Assembly (NCBI GenBank): GCA_027559495.1
Contig: JAMXSV010000024.1
Coordinates: 806,001 to 870,000 of the forward strand
From: Aurifilum marmelostoma
Lineage: Eukaryota > Ascomycota > Sordariomycetes > Diaporthales > Cryphonectriaceae
Length of the DNA: 64,000 nucleotides
Direction of reading: 5' to 3'
How positions within the stretch are numbered: the first letter of the stretch is position 1; each line of letters begins with the position of its first letter. Shown here one piece after another: positions 33,671 to 44,940 of this stretch. Made by a program: the position numbers and the translations under genes. The notes under the pieces were generated by a model, which ran no database searches, was not told where the DNA came from, and saw only the letters and a list, made by a program, of their open reading frames with translations.

Positions 33671-34939
33671 ATTCATAACCGGCAGTGCTGGTCAGGATGA
33701 GAGAGAATTAGGGAGGATGGCGTACCGGATATGCAAGATGGGTCCAGGGCTGTGTTTTTCTGGCTCAATATGAAGAGTATAATCGTTCAGAATAATATAC
33801 ACATGCACTTTGGACACTATACGTCCTCGAATTTTATGATTCTGTGTGCTCATTACGTGGATATTCGAAGAGTCGTACGGTGGTGAACTTTCTGCCTGGA
33901 CCACCCGGGGCATTTTATTCGATTCAGCCATCATAACTGTCGACAACTTTTTTCTTCTTCTTTGCCCCTTCTCATATTTTGTCTCCTCTTCTGCTAGACA
34001 GTGTGGTAAAATACTGAGTCAATCATCTCGTTCGTGATCCCTTCTTGCTTCCCGCAGAATACAAACTAAGGCTCAATTAATTAACCTAGGCCTGCCCAGG
34101 TGCGTTCACGGAATACATCACATCAGCAGAGACAAATAACACAAAAAAAAAAAAAAAAACATCATTCAATGTATCTGAATCATGATTAGAGTACTATGGA
34201 GCATATATGACAAGAGGCGACTGCATCACTCGATCACTTCCACCCACAAAAACCTTCTTCCCCGTGGGGGCGGTGGGCTGCAACAACACCACCACCAACG
34301 CTCCACCCGCCACCCAGTGACAACCAGATCAGACCACCAATGTTCAGACACATTTTCCTCACCCAGACCGCAGCAGTCCACAATTGATAATGACCAAAAC
34401 AAGTAATCGGCCCCGTTAGATCACCGTCTGATCCGCCCCTCGCCACCAAGCCTGCCATCTGAAGATGAAACACGAAAGGGGCGGGAGACTCCAGGTTCGG
34501 ACCTACGGCGAGCCGCGTGTTGGATGCGGAGTTGCCTTGGAACTGGGCAGGACAAGGGTCAGGGGGCATCCACTACGTATTTTGAAGAGCACCTGAGATG
34601 TTTTGAATGACTGCGAATGGTGATGGGTTTGATGGAATTGAGTAGGTGCAAATTAGATCTCAATCCTACAAGATGTCTTCATTGGAACTTGCTATGTGAT
34701 GATCCTGAATTACCCTTTAAATCGAATCCTGCCTCCCAATTGGTATTCCTTGAGACATTAGGAAATATGCATGTGATGCACGTACAATCTTTCTTTCCCA
34801 CCTTATTTTCATGCCATGAGTAATGAAAGCACCATGTCAAATCAAGACAGTAGACCAAGACCTCACTACTCCAAGATCTAATCAGACCACAAACCCGGCT
34901 AATCCTGCCTTGCTCGCCCATTCCTTGCCCCTCCCGAAT
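33671..34939. other. convergent intergenic region
   Basis: 3' regions of the Leu-rich secreted gene and the Hsp70-like gene. A poly-A run occurs near 34143-34159. Short frames only. Confidence 0.55.
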
Positions 34940-37884
34940 TCACTTTGTCTGCCAGACCGGCGGCGGCAGGTGGTCCACACTATGGCACCTCAGAGGGTCG
35001 ACGGCATGCCGCCAGTGCGCAGGCACCTCGGACCACCGATCACGGTCGACACTACTGCGCTCTCTGCCCCCCGATAGGCGCGGCGGGATCCGCAGCGGCG
35101 CCTTGCCTCTGTACACCAGCGGCGCCGAGAGGGGTCCGCCCATCATGCCCGGCGGCACCGACATGACGCGCCTCGCGCGGTCGAGCCTGGGCCTCTCGGG
35201 GCCGTCTGCGTCGTCGATTGGGGATGGCGGCTCGATCACCAGGGCTGGGGGGATGGACATCATCCTCCTGCCCGTCACAGGCCTGACAGGCTCCGCGCCG
35301 CTCGTCGTGGTGGTGGTCGTCGTCTTGGGCTTGTCTGATCCCGCCGAGGGAGGTCGCACGGTCACGGCTGGGGGTGGCTCGGACATGACCCTCGGCCTGC
35401 CGGTGGCCTTCTTGGAGGCGGCGGCGACTTCTGCCTCTTCCTCCAGGGAAGACGCTGGGGAGACCGCACTGGGGGCAAAGGTCTGGTCAGGAACATGTAG
35501 CAATACTCAAGAGAGACAGTGGGGGGGGCCAGGGTGTCACCGGGCCCCTGGACAACGTACCTGTTCTCACTGTGGCCCGCGGTGCTCACACCAGACACAG
35601 ACACCGCCGCGCTGCTGACCGCCGGGCTGTTTGTCCCCGTGGGAGCCTGTGCTTTCTGCTGGGGCGCGCTGGCCGCGCCGTCCTCGTCCCAGGTGACCTT
35701 GATGGGCGAGTGGTCCGCCGAGAGCTTCTGCCCCTTGTGCCACAGCTCAAAGGTAAGGTCCGCCGGCCCGACGGTGGCCCGCACCTCGTAGTCGCAGTTG
35801 AACCACTTCTTGCTCCGGGAGAAGATGCCGCGCGAGTACCTCTGCGGGTCGAGCTCGCTGTCGGCCACGCCCGAGAGGTCACTGCGGACCGTGCATAGCT
35901 GCTTTGCCCCGGCTGTCATGGCGAGTTTACGTTAGCTATCATACCATCGTTTCTTTCTTTGTTGTTGCTGACCAGTAAGTGTCTGATTCGACTTACCATC
36001 CTTCATACTGACGGGCAGGAATTCGGGCTCGTTGTGTGATATCACGACCACGGAGTCCCAGTGCCGCACCGAGCTTCCTTTCTCGATCTTTTGGCTGAAC
36101 TTTGATATTATAGGCACGCTGGGGTCGATGTCATCACCCTATAAGAACCCTCTCAGTCAGTTTCACTTTTGCCAATCTTGTCCTCAGTGGGTGCGGTGCT
36201 GCTTACCTTCTTTATCAACCAGTCGATCTGGCTCATGGCGTATGTCTGTCCGTCCAGAGGGTCCGTCTTGAGCTCCTCCTGGAAGTGAATCTCGGGGTTG
36301 TACTTCATCTTGCACATGAGCCCGTAGCTGGCTCTGGCCTTCCGCGTGACGAGCACAGGCTTGGAGCCGGTATCGAGCCTCTGGAGGCGGTCCAGGAGCA
36401 GGCCCTTGACCACGACGAGCTGAGGGTCGGCGGCAGAGATGATCTGGATCTGCGCCGCATTGGGGTGGGCTTTCTCCTTGAGATCCTCCTGCAGCCGTTC
36501 GCGCACGTACGCAGAGCTGCCGAGGCCGCCGGAGAGGATCAAGTACTTCTGTATAAGTAGACAGCGTCAGCGAGGAAGTCAAGAGAGGCGACGAGGCATG
36601 GGCCCAGACTTACTACTTGTGGGTTGCCAAAGGCCTTCAGCTGGACAAAGTCGAGCTGTTCTCGTATCTTCTTCAGCATGCTGTTGATGTGTGGGTCGAA
36701 CAGAGCCTGCATCTCCTCCCTGTCGGAAAAGTCAGCACAAGTATTTTTCGAAACAAACTTGATGCGTCTGTCACCGTCGCTTACTTTGTAACCAAGAATC
36801 TTCCTGACTCGATGCCCGCGCCCTCATGGTTGAACTTGAAGCCCATGCCCTCCATCGGGAGCTTGTAGGTAGGCGCATTGTACACCTTCTCCCCGAACTT
36901 GTGCTTGGTCGTCTTGAACTTGTCGCTGCGCACCAGCTTCTCGATGCAGTCCGGGGGAAGCTGCTCCGCCAGGTCCGAGTAGGGGAAGATCCTGTCCTCG
37001 ACGAGCTCGAGGAAGGCCCGGTCTATCAGGGTCGACCCGATCCCCACGCCGTCGACCTGTGTCAGCTGCTTGAGGGTCGGGAAGGGCTCGCGGGCGTCCA
37101 TGACCTGCATGAGGGCAAAGTCGGTCGTGCCGCCGCCGGCGTCCACCGTGAGGAAGATGTCGTCCCTCTGGAAGCGGATGGCGGTCGACTTGATGGTGGC
37201 CACTGCCGCAGCCTCCGACTCTGTCAGCTCGACGGTGGAGGTGTGCCTGGTGCCCTCGGTACCGAATCCTGCCTTCTTGACGGCCGCCTTGAAGGTGTTG
37301 ATGACCTCAAGGTTCCGCCACGTGGTCGGTACGCTGAAGATGAACTCGACGGCGAGGTCGTTCCACCCGGTAAAGGGGCCGACGCCCGTCTGGTGTTCTA
37401 TTGTTGACTTGACGTGGACGTAGACCTGGTGCAGGTAGTCGGTTACAAACTGCTGTGCCTGTTCTATCGACTCGGGGGCGCCCTGGAGGCCCTTGATCTG
37501 CGCCTCGAGCAGGTTCATCTTGTCGAGGAAGATCTTGAAGAACTCGCGGCGCTGGGCCCCGGGCTCGTCGTCGTCCTCGCAGAGGAAGCCCCATGATGAG
37601 AGCTTCTCATCCTTGCCGTAGACGAGACATGTGTGCACCTTTTGCTCGTTCCTGGTCGAACAGCCCGGCCAGTTGTATATGACCTGCACGGGGCTCTGGA
37701 GGGCGTTCTTGGCCTGTGGGCGCGCCCAGCCGACGCCTGGTGACTGTTGTCAGTTCCCCGAGGTCATGCTTCGATATAATCAAATCAAGGAATAGAGATG
37801 GAGGCAAGCAAGCCCTTTCGTACCTGTGAAGGTTGTCCCCAGGTCGACCGCGACGATAATGTCTGGTCTCGGGTCAGACGCCAT
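34940..37884 (-). CDS. Hsp70-like (actin-fold) ATPase with proline-rich C-terminal tail
   Basis: Seven exons (37824-37884, 36785-37736, 36614-36719, 36207-36548, 35997-36138, 35561-35912, 34940-35468) give 827 residues. The ATPase core carries the phosphate-1 loop IVAVDLGTTFTG at the N-terminus, the phosphate-2 loop LTVDAGGGTTDFAL and the adenosine motif LILSGGLGSSAYVRERL. This places it in the divergent Hsp70/actin-like group abundant in filamentous fungi (HSPA12-like), not canonical chaperone Hsp70. A canonical substrate-binding domain is not evident. Instead a beta-rich segment (SDLSGVADSEL...ADLTFELWHKGQ) precedes about 200 residues of Pro/Ser/Thr/Arg-rich disordered sequence with repeated RVMS[EV]PP and RMMSIPP motifs. 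Cytosolic; function unknown. All joins are in phase. Confidence 0.88.
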
Positions 37885-38189
37885 TATTGAATGCTCGATG
37901 ATGGGGCACTTGGCTGCTGCTGATACTGCTGGTGGTGTTGATGGTAGTGGTGGTGGTGATGATGGTGGTATCAAAGGTATTTGTTTTGATATTGTTCGGC
38001 TCAAGCAGAGATGGTGAGTTTATGTTTTGTTGAAACGAAAATGGTATCACAAGCGTAGTACTGCAAGGGAAAGCAAACAAGGAAATTGAAAGATCAAATG
38101 AGGAAAGAATAATAATGATTCCTGATTGAGAACACAGAGAGGGAGGCTCAAGATGGAGGAGATGGTCTCAGGGCGGGTCAGCCAGCTGG

Positions 38190-38197
38190 CTATATAC
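38190..38197 (-). promoter_or_regulatory. candidate TATA box of the Hsp70-like gene
   Basis: On the coding strand GTATATAG lies about 305 bases before the ATG. Position and sequence are the only evidence. Confidence 0.3.
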
Positions 38198-38352
38198 TGC
38201 AGGTATGGGTGCCTGGACGACATAAACAATTCGTCATAATTGGCGCTGCAGACGCGGTGGGATGATAGACGCCAGAGGAGAGATCGAAACGATGGGCCCG
38301 GAACAGTCAGTTGGTCCTTGTCGCCAAGGAAGACCCCGATTCATAAGCCACA

Positions 38353-38356
<4 letters not shown>

Positions 38357-38396
<40 letters not shown>
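38357..38396 (+). repeat. (CT)20 microsatellite
   Basis: Twenty uninterrupted CT units lie upstream of the Hsp70-like gene. On that gene's coding strand it is a GA tract about 475 bases before the ATG. Confidence 0.97.
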
Positions 38397-38398
<2 letters not shown>

Positions 38399-41076
38399 AG
38401 GGTTCTTCTTTCTCTGGAGGGCTCTCCTGCTAAAGCCCTAGATGGGAAAGCGAAGGGAGATGAGGCTCATTCAGCTCGCAGGCATTCAGTTCCAGCGCCG
38501 GCTCACGGGCCAAGCACCTCCACCTGCTCTTCCTCTTCTCGTCAAGCGGAGAGATCCACGTGTAGGGAGAAGGGGGAGTCCTGGCTGGAGAAGACCTCTT
38601 TGCCCCTCTCTTTCCTATTTTTCTTTCCCTTTTCGCTGCAGCCTTGTGCTGTGCCGCAGACCGTCGTCCCAGAGAGATGGTGCCAAGCTGTTTGTCCTGG
38701 GTTCAGAAGGGCGCTCGAGCGGGTGCGGGCCTGATCGAATCGCACACGATGTCCCCGTCTCAACAAACAATTTAGTGGGAGGTGAGTGTATGTGTGAGAG
38801 GGAGGAGGAGGGCAAAGGCGATCAGCAGCCTGTCGAACTGACGTGTCTCTGCTTAGGGACGGCCGCTTCCTGGGGCCCATGTGCCCGCAGCTGAGGGTTA
38901 CAATGGCTAAGCAGGCCGATGGAATGGGTGTAGGGTTGACGGATCCTACAGGTGCCCGCCTGCCCAAGCTCGGTCCTGTTGCTTGTTGTTGATCCCGCCA
39001 TAAGGCGGGTTGTGTTATGTGTGGTAGGGTCCCTCAGTGGATCGCACATGCATGCAGCTGAAATAAACAGTCTGCAGGAGGGGTTACCTTGGGCAAGCTT
39101 TGGGAGGCGGTTGGTGGCCCAAAACGGACAGTGTAAGCCCTCCCAACCCCTCGCTCAGTCCCCAAAGTGGCTGATGATTGGGTCGCACTGCATCTTGTAC
39201 GGTACTGATGTAAGTTTGCTACAAACCGCCCAGATGATGCATGACAACAAACCAAGATGGGGGTCGTGTCACAGTCACAGCATCTGTAGTCCTGTCCTCG
39301 TGCACTGGCTGGACTGCTCAGCCGCTCCGGGTATCGCTCATCAGCCACAGCATCGAATCATTTTGGTCAGATCACATGTTGACATATGTACGTTGGTCCT
39401 CCGTCGTGGGAGGGCAGTGGTGGGAAATGCTGTTGGCAGAAGGCTTAGTTGGCAGAAGGATTGGCGGTGATTTGTGCTGTGGGGAAAAGAGCAGGAAGGG
39501 GGGGGGGCAACACTGGGGAGGGGAATGAAAAGTAGAGCACAGCAGAAAGTGGAGACTTCCTGCAGCCCTTGGTGTATGCCTTCTGCCTCGTCTCGGAAAG
39601 CTCCTGTCCTCTGTTGGCCGTTGGCCCCGAAAAGAACCACTCACTGATCACAAAGACATCCCGGATATCTTGGGTCAAGCCCACATACATAGCGCAAGAA
39701 GAGGCACTTTTGTACAGTAAAAGTTATTCCCTCTATTGCCAGGAGGATTCAGAGCCATGCTTCAATCCACTTTTGCCTGGCAAGGGCGGTCGCCCTTCAA
39801 GAGGCCGCAACAGCCGGCGAAAGTCTCATTTTCATTCTGAACAAGGCTCCACTGCTTCTCTCACCCTTGATTTCCTTGACGCTAGAAGAACTCGATTGCT
39901 CCTCCATCCGTCTTGCTACATCTTTTTGTTGAGTCGAAGGGAGTTTACCTTGCCGGTGTGCCGTTGAAATCTTGTTGCACAGCCTGGCTTGTGGACGACG
40001 CCACAATTCACTAAGCTGCATACATGTTTATTTACAAAATCTACTGTACGAATTAGTCCCCGGACATTGTCCTCATTTTGTCTTGACCGCCTCACCCGCC
40101 AGCAGATTTCGACTTGTGAGTTCTGAATACAGCAGCAGCTGGAGCTGTTGGTCATGATTTAATTCCGGAGCCCGGATCTTGGGGATATACATAGTACAGT
40201 ACAGCACAGCTTCCCTGCGTGGGACGTGCTTAGCAGGCATGCGTGCCCTACGCTCCAGGGTGCCGGCCCACTCACACTGTCAGGTATATATCGGAGACTT
40301 AGTGTTCTGCTGGCTAGATCTGATGGCCCTGTTCCCCTTCCTCAATATGGCTTCTTCCCTAAGGCCCCCCCCCCCCTTCCGCAACAGCAGCACCATGTAG
40401 GACCTCTCGCCTGCCAGGACTCCTCTCAGGGCTGATCAGATTGGAGACGATCTCCCCTACATAATCTCACGGGTCGACCGTGCATCATCTAGCATATACA
40501 TGGTTCATTCAACCCTGGTTCCCAGCCCGCTGGTAACTTGCTGCAGTGGCAGCCTAATAAAGTGGTCTGGGCCAAGAGCCTGGGACGATGCGAGGTTCCT
40601 TTTTTTTTTTCAGTGATCACTTACTTACTGTACCTACCATTTGGGAATCTGTCAGACGGGGCTGTCATGGGTAGGGTCCGCTAGCTGCAGTGACTTTCCC
40701 AGAATGTCAAGATCCTTTGCGTTGCATCTTGCAGTCTGCGCTATACCCGTTGGCTCTCGTGCGCTCTCCAGCCGCACGCAGCGCGCTCTCATGGAGCGCA
40801 GGCTCAGATCTGGTCTGTTCAAAGGATCCTCGTGTCCCACAATGTAATGTTCCTGCGTTTCTTGATGTTTTGTCTCTGGTGCAACGACTGCCAGAGAATT
40901 CGTCGTCAGTCCCTTGGCTTGGACGCCGCCTGTTGCGCGTCTCTTCTGAGCATTGCCCTGCGTGTATGGCAGTTGTTGTATGGCATCAGTGAGATCTGAT
41001 ACGACCTCGAGTCCGTCGTCGTGACCGCGGCTACCATATCCACCACCGCAATATCGACTGTCGTCTACGACAGGAA

Positions 41077-42782
41077 TTGTCGCTACGGTTTCATCCAGTC
41101 CGGGGACCTCTATTCGGGGTGGCTGCTGAGGAGGTCACATCGTCATCTACTACCTTGTATTTTGCTGCCGGTACTTCAACAGCAATGACCACATTACCGC
41201 CCTCCTCGATCTCCGCCGCCTCCTCATCCTCTCCTCCCTCCTCCTCCTCGCCTCCCTCAACCCCTGCGGCCACGTCAACGACCTTATCTGTGACCAGCAG
41301 CAGCAGCACGTCACTCTCAACTTCTCCACCTGCTGCGGAGATCCCCTCTTCTTCCGCTTCTCTTTCTTCCTCCAGCCCTGCTGTTTCAACGGATCCTGCG
41401 TCGCCCTCGTCGACTGGCTCCGGCAGTGTTCTCACCCAGACGTCCTCAAATCTGTCATCTCCCCTCTCTCGGACCACGACAGCTCCACTGCAGACGTCTG
41501 CCTCCTCCTCGCCAGCACCGTCACTATCCTCCTCATCAAGCCATAGTCTGACCACGGGGGCCTGGGCAGGCATCGCCGTCGGGTGTGCCGCAGCGGGCCT
41601 CATCATCGGCATCCTGGCGGCCTTCGCATTCCTCCGGCGGCGCTCAAAGGCCTCTGCGGAGCACGAGCAGGAGCAGGAGCACCAGCCCCTCAGCGCGCAG
41701 CCCGACCTCAAGAGCTTCGACTCGCGGACCTTTTCGCCGTCACCGGTCCCAACCGCGCCGGAGACGGTACCCGAGCCTGAGCCCGCGCACGAGCCCGAAC
41801 CTGAACCCGAACCCGGGTCTGCGCGGACCGAGCCCGAGTCTCCAGCCACTGCGCCTGCGGCCACGCCTGCTGCCCTCTTTGACCTGGACCAGTTCTTGCC
41901 CATCCCGAGTTCCGATAAAGAATTGGTCGGTGAGCTGCGGAGTCTGGGCCATCTCGTGCAGCAGCATGTCGAGGACAACTATCACCTGTCAGAAGTGACG
42001 CAGAGCGTCGACTCGCTGAGCGATGCTCTCAATGAGCTGGGACTGGGCGATGGTGATGCCGGAGAGGAGGGAGCACCCGAGACGGCACAGCTCGCCGCCT
42101 GGGCCATCGAGCCGGAGACAAGGGAGGCGGCACTACAGCACATCATCATGAGGGTCATATTCGGCAGTTTATCGATGGCGGCGGCACTGGAGTCCTCCAC
42201 CTTATCATCGTCTTCTTCAAAGGCCATGCCGTCCTTGCTCCCAGCCACGATGTCATCCATGCTGCAAAACATGCCGCCTTGTGAGAAGCATCTTGGTAAT
42301 CCAGAAGGTAAGTCTTTTCTTTTTTACAAACAATACTATCAACATCACAACCGACTAACAGTGCAAAACCCAACACAGCCATGACCCTAGCCCTCAACCG
42401 CTGGCGCCAGCTCTCCATCTTCCTGCTCAACCCCACCCGCAGCGGCCGGGGCAGCCTCGCACCCGACGAGGACGCCCTGAGGCCACAGGCAAGGGACCTC
42501 GTCGCCGCGCTCAACAAATCCGCCCTCGCCGCCTTCATCAACAGGAAGAACGCCCGGTACCAGGAGAAGCACCTGCAGGATGTCGCGCTCGAGTGCGCCA
42601 AGCTGGGCCACGTGGTCCTCTCGCAGCCTGCGGAGTACGCCTACCGGTGGTCTGCTGCGGCGTCGGGGCGGGAGGCGGGTTGGATCGTAGTGTGTCCGGG
42701 GCTGGACAAGGTGAGCGATGATCATGGGGTGCGGTGTGCAGCGGTCATTGTGGCGGCGCCTGAGGAGATACATGTGTCGTGA
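41077..42782 (+). CDS. Ser/Thr-rich single-pass plasma-membrane protein (5' end unresolved)
   Basis: Two exons are clear: the open frame to 42307 and 42379-42782. A mucin-like Ser/Thr/Pro-rich ectodomain is followed by a transmembrane segment (GIAVGCAAAGLIIGILAAFAF), then RRRSK and a Pro/Glu-rich juxtamembrane stretch (EPEPEPEP). The long cytoplasmic domain runs LDQFLPIPSSDKELVGELRSLGHLVQQHVEDNYH ... AMTLALNRWRQLSIFLL ... VCPGLDKVSDDHG. This cytoplasmic domain recurs in many Pezizomycotina membrane proteins; its function is not known to me. The frame is open back to 40993 but its first ATG is at 41185, already inside the Ser/Thr region. The signal peptide and first exon therefore lie upstream and could not be placed. 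The start given is only the left edge of the confidently open part. Confidence 0.75.
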
Positions 42783-44940
42783 TCAGCTTTTTTCTTTTTT
42801 TCCCCTTTCTCTTTTTTTGGTTTCTATAATTATGCTTATTGCCCTTGAATGTGACCATGCTTCTGTGACAATCTCCTTCCCATGATGAGACATGAGGGTG
42901 ATGAAACTGGCACGCCACATCCATATTCGATATTGATGCCTAGGACAGGCCCAGAGTGGCAAAAGAGAGGATCTATCATAAAACAGAACAGAAAAGAAAG
43001 GATCGCTCGCCTCCCTGAGCAGCCTATACTTCGAGTGGGAAAATAAGAGACTCCTGGCACTAATTTTCTCGTCCCTTGCTTGGTGATGGATCATACTTTA
43101 TATCTCATGGAAATTTGTTTCTATGAATGAGGGTGATGCTTATAAGTGATCTAACCCTAGGGCTAAACAAGCAAAAATACATATATATCGCGGGGGTCCC
43201 CGGATAATGACTGCCCAGGTGTGCTATATACCCCTAGTCTCGAATCAGAGGGGAAAGGGGCCCTGGCAGCACAGCGCAAAAAGCCAAACAAAGGCCATGG
43301 AGATCAACAAGCCAATTTTCCCCCTTCATAAACACAATCCTACCAAGCGCGCGAATGACACGTCTTTCTAATCGGGAATTAAATCAAAACAAATAAAATA
43401 AAAACAAAAATAATGAAATCCAAAAAGGTCTGGCAATTTCTCGCCTCTTCCTTGCCCTCCAGAAGAAATCAACGAGGATCCGTTGACAATCACAGACCGC
43501 CTCGAGCGGGTATGGACTTGTAGACTGCTAAAAATAGCACAAACACCCTGGACAATACAAAAAAGCTTCCTGCCTGCGCGCACAGCCCACGTCTTCTCCA
43601 CGTGCGAAGGATCGCGAAAGAACAGAAGAAAGAGAGAGAAGGGGAAGCAAAAAATTCCACAGCAAGAGGACCCGAGGATCCACCCGGGGAGCCGGACGGG
43701 TGGGTGATCTGTTTTTTTTTTTTTTAACGAGAGCGTGGGCTATCTGTTGTATCAGCTGTCCAGGTGTTTGGGGCCCATTTACCGACCCGCCCATTCCCTT
43801 CGGACCCGAGCGACAGGGAGACAAGAGACTTGTGTGTGTACCATGCATGCATGTATGTGTCTGTGAACGGGCTGAGAACAATGCTTGCTGGAGTAGGTTG
43901 AGTAGTGATTACTTTAGTTAAGTATGAGCAGAGGGCACTGCTCTGATGATGATGACGGCCAGACCACAAGGTCACCCTCACATCGTTTCTACCTAGAGCA
44001 TGATTACGGGCAGATGACTTCTCGTTCTTTTTCCTCCGCATGCTCGTGCTTATCGTCGTCTTTGTGCCTCCCCTCCATGATTCTTCGCCTTGGAAAATTC
44101 TATCAGTCAGCACCGGAGCCTAAGAAACAGGAAAACCCACCCTACCTGCATGATCCATATGCAGCGCCAAGCATCCATCGGCGAACTGCTGTGCCATACC
44201 TACCTGCATGTAATTGTAACATAGTAGCACACAGTCCGTCCGAGCGAGGGCGGAAAGGACCAGTACTGCGGCCTGCCTGGGCAAGACCACCAGGCTAAGT
44301 AACCCCATCGACAACCACGTCAGCCGCACACCTAATCGGGGCTCCGCTACAGTGCCGTGCACCGGAGACACATAATATCATCTGCATTGCCCAACTATCT
44401 ATCACATGTACTGGTCTCGGCAAAAGGAGAGTCAACTTTTGACTTGCGGCTTGTAAGATTGAGAAAGGACAGAACACGGCAGGCAAGCAGGCAGATGACG
44501 AGACAACACATACGTACACACACATACAACACGTTTGCACACTTCCAAACTTCCCGTGCGAGCTGACCGGTATTTACGACGTGGCTGTAAGGGCAAACAA
44601 CTCCGCCGAACGGGAAGAGGGCGACACTGCATAAGCCGTCCTCGTCCTCGTTGGCTCACACCCCACCATCCCTCCAAAGCCTTGGGTTACATGCACGATT
44701 CCGCTGCCGCCGTATCACAGACGAAAGCGAGAGATAGAGAGGGGGGAGAAGAAAAAGTGGCTGGCGGGGTGAAAGAGGACGGACGGTATTTTTTTCATCA
44801 CCATCACTCACTCACCCAACCACCACCACCACCATCCCCAGGACCAACAAAAGGGGAAGAAGAAGGATAGCTCTCAATCTCGCAAAGAGGGGCTGAGCAG
44901 CAACAGCAGCACCCTCTGGGCTTCTCACCACCGGCTAATA
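42783..44940. other. 2.2 kb intergenic region
   Basis: It holds a CTAACCCTAGGGCTAAAC word near 43150, T-rich runs near 43712-43725 and CA-rich sequence near 44515. Small frames on both strands lack motifs. The promoter of the next gene lies at the right end. Confidence 0.55.

Larger units (their letters stand above)
37885..41076. other. 3.2 kb intergenic region
   Basis: This holds the Hsp70-like promoter (left), a 40-base CT microsatellite and, to the right, the presumed but unresolved 5' exons of the membrane protein gene (roughly 40700-41076). The 150-codon plus frame at 38442-38894 is compositionally non-coding. A poly-C run lies near 40366. No RNA gene was recognised. Confidence 0.5.

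Noticed and set aside
38442..38894. 150-codon plus frame near the CT microsatellite
   Set aside because: Arg/Pro/Ser-rich chance frame with no motif and no conserved-looking segment.
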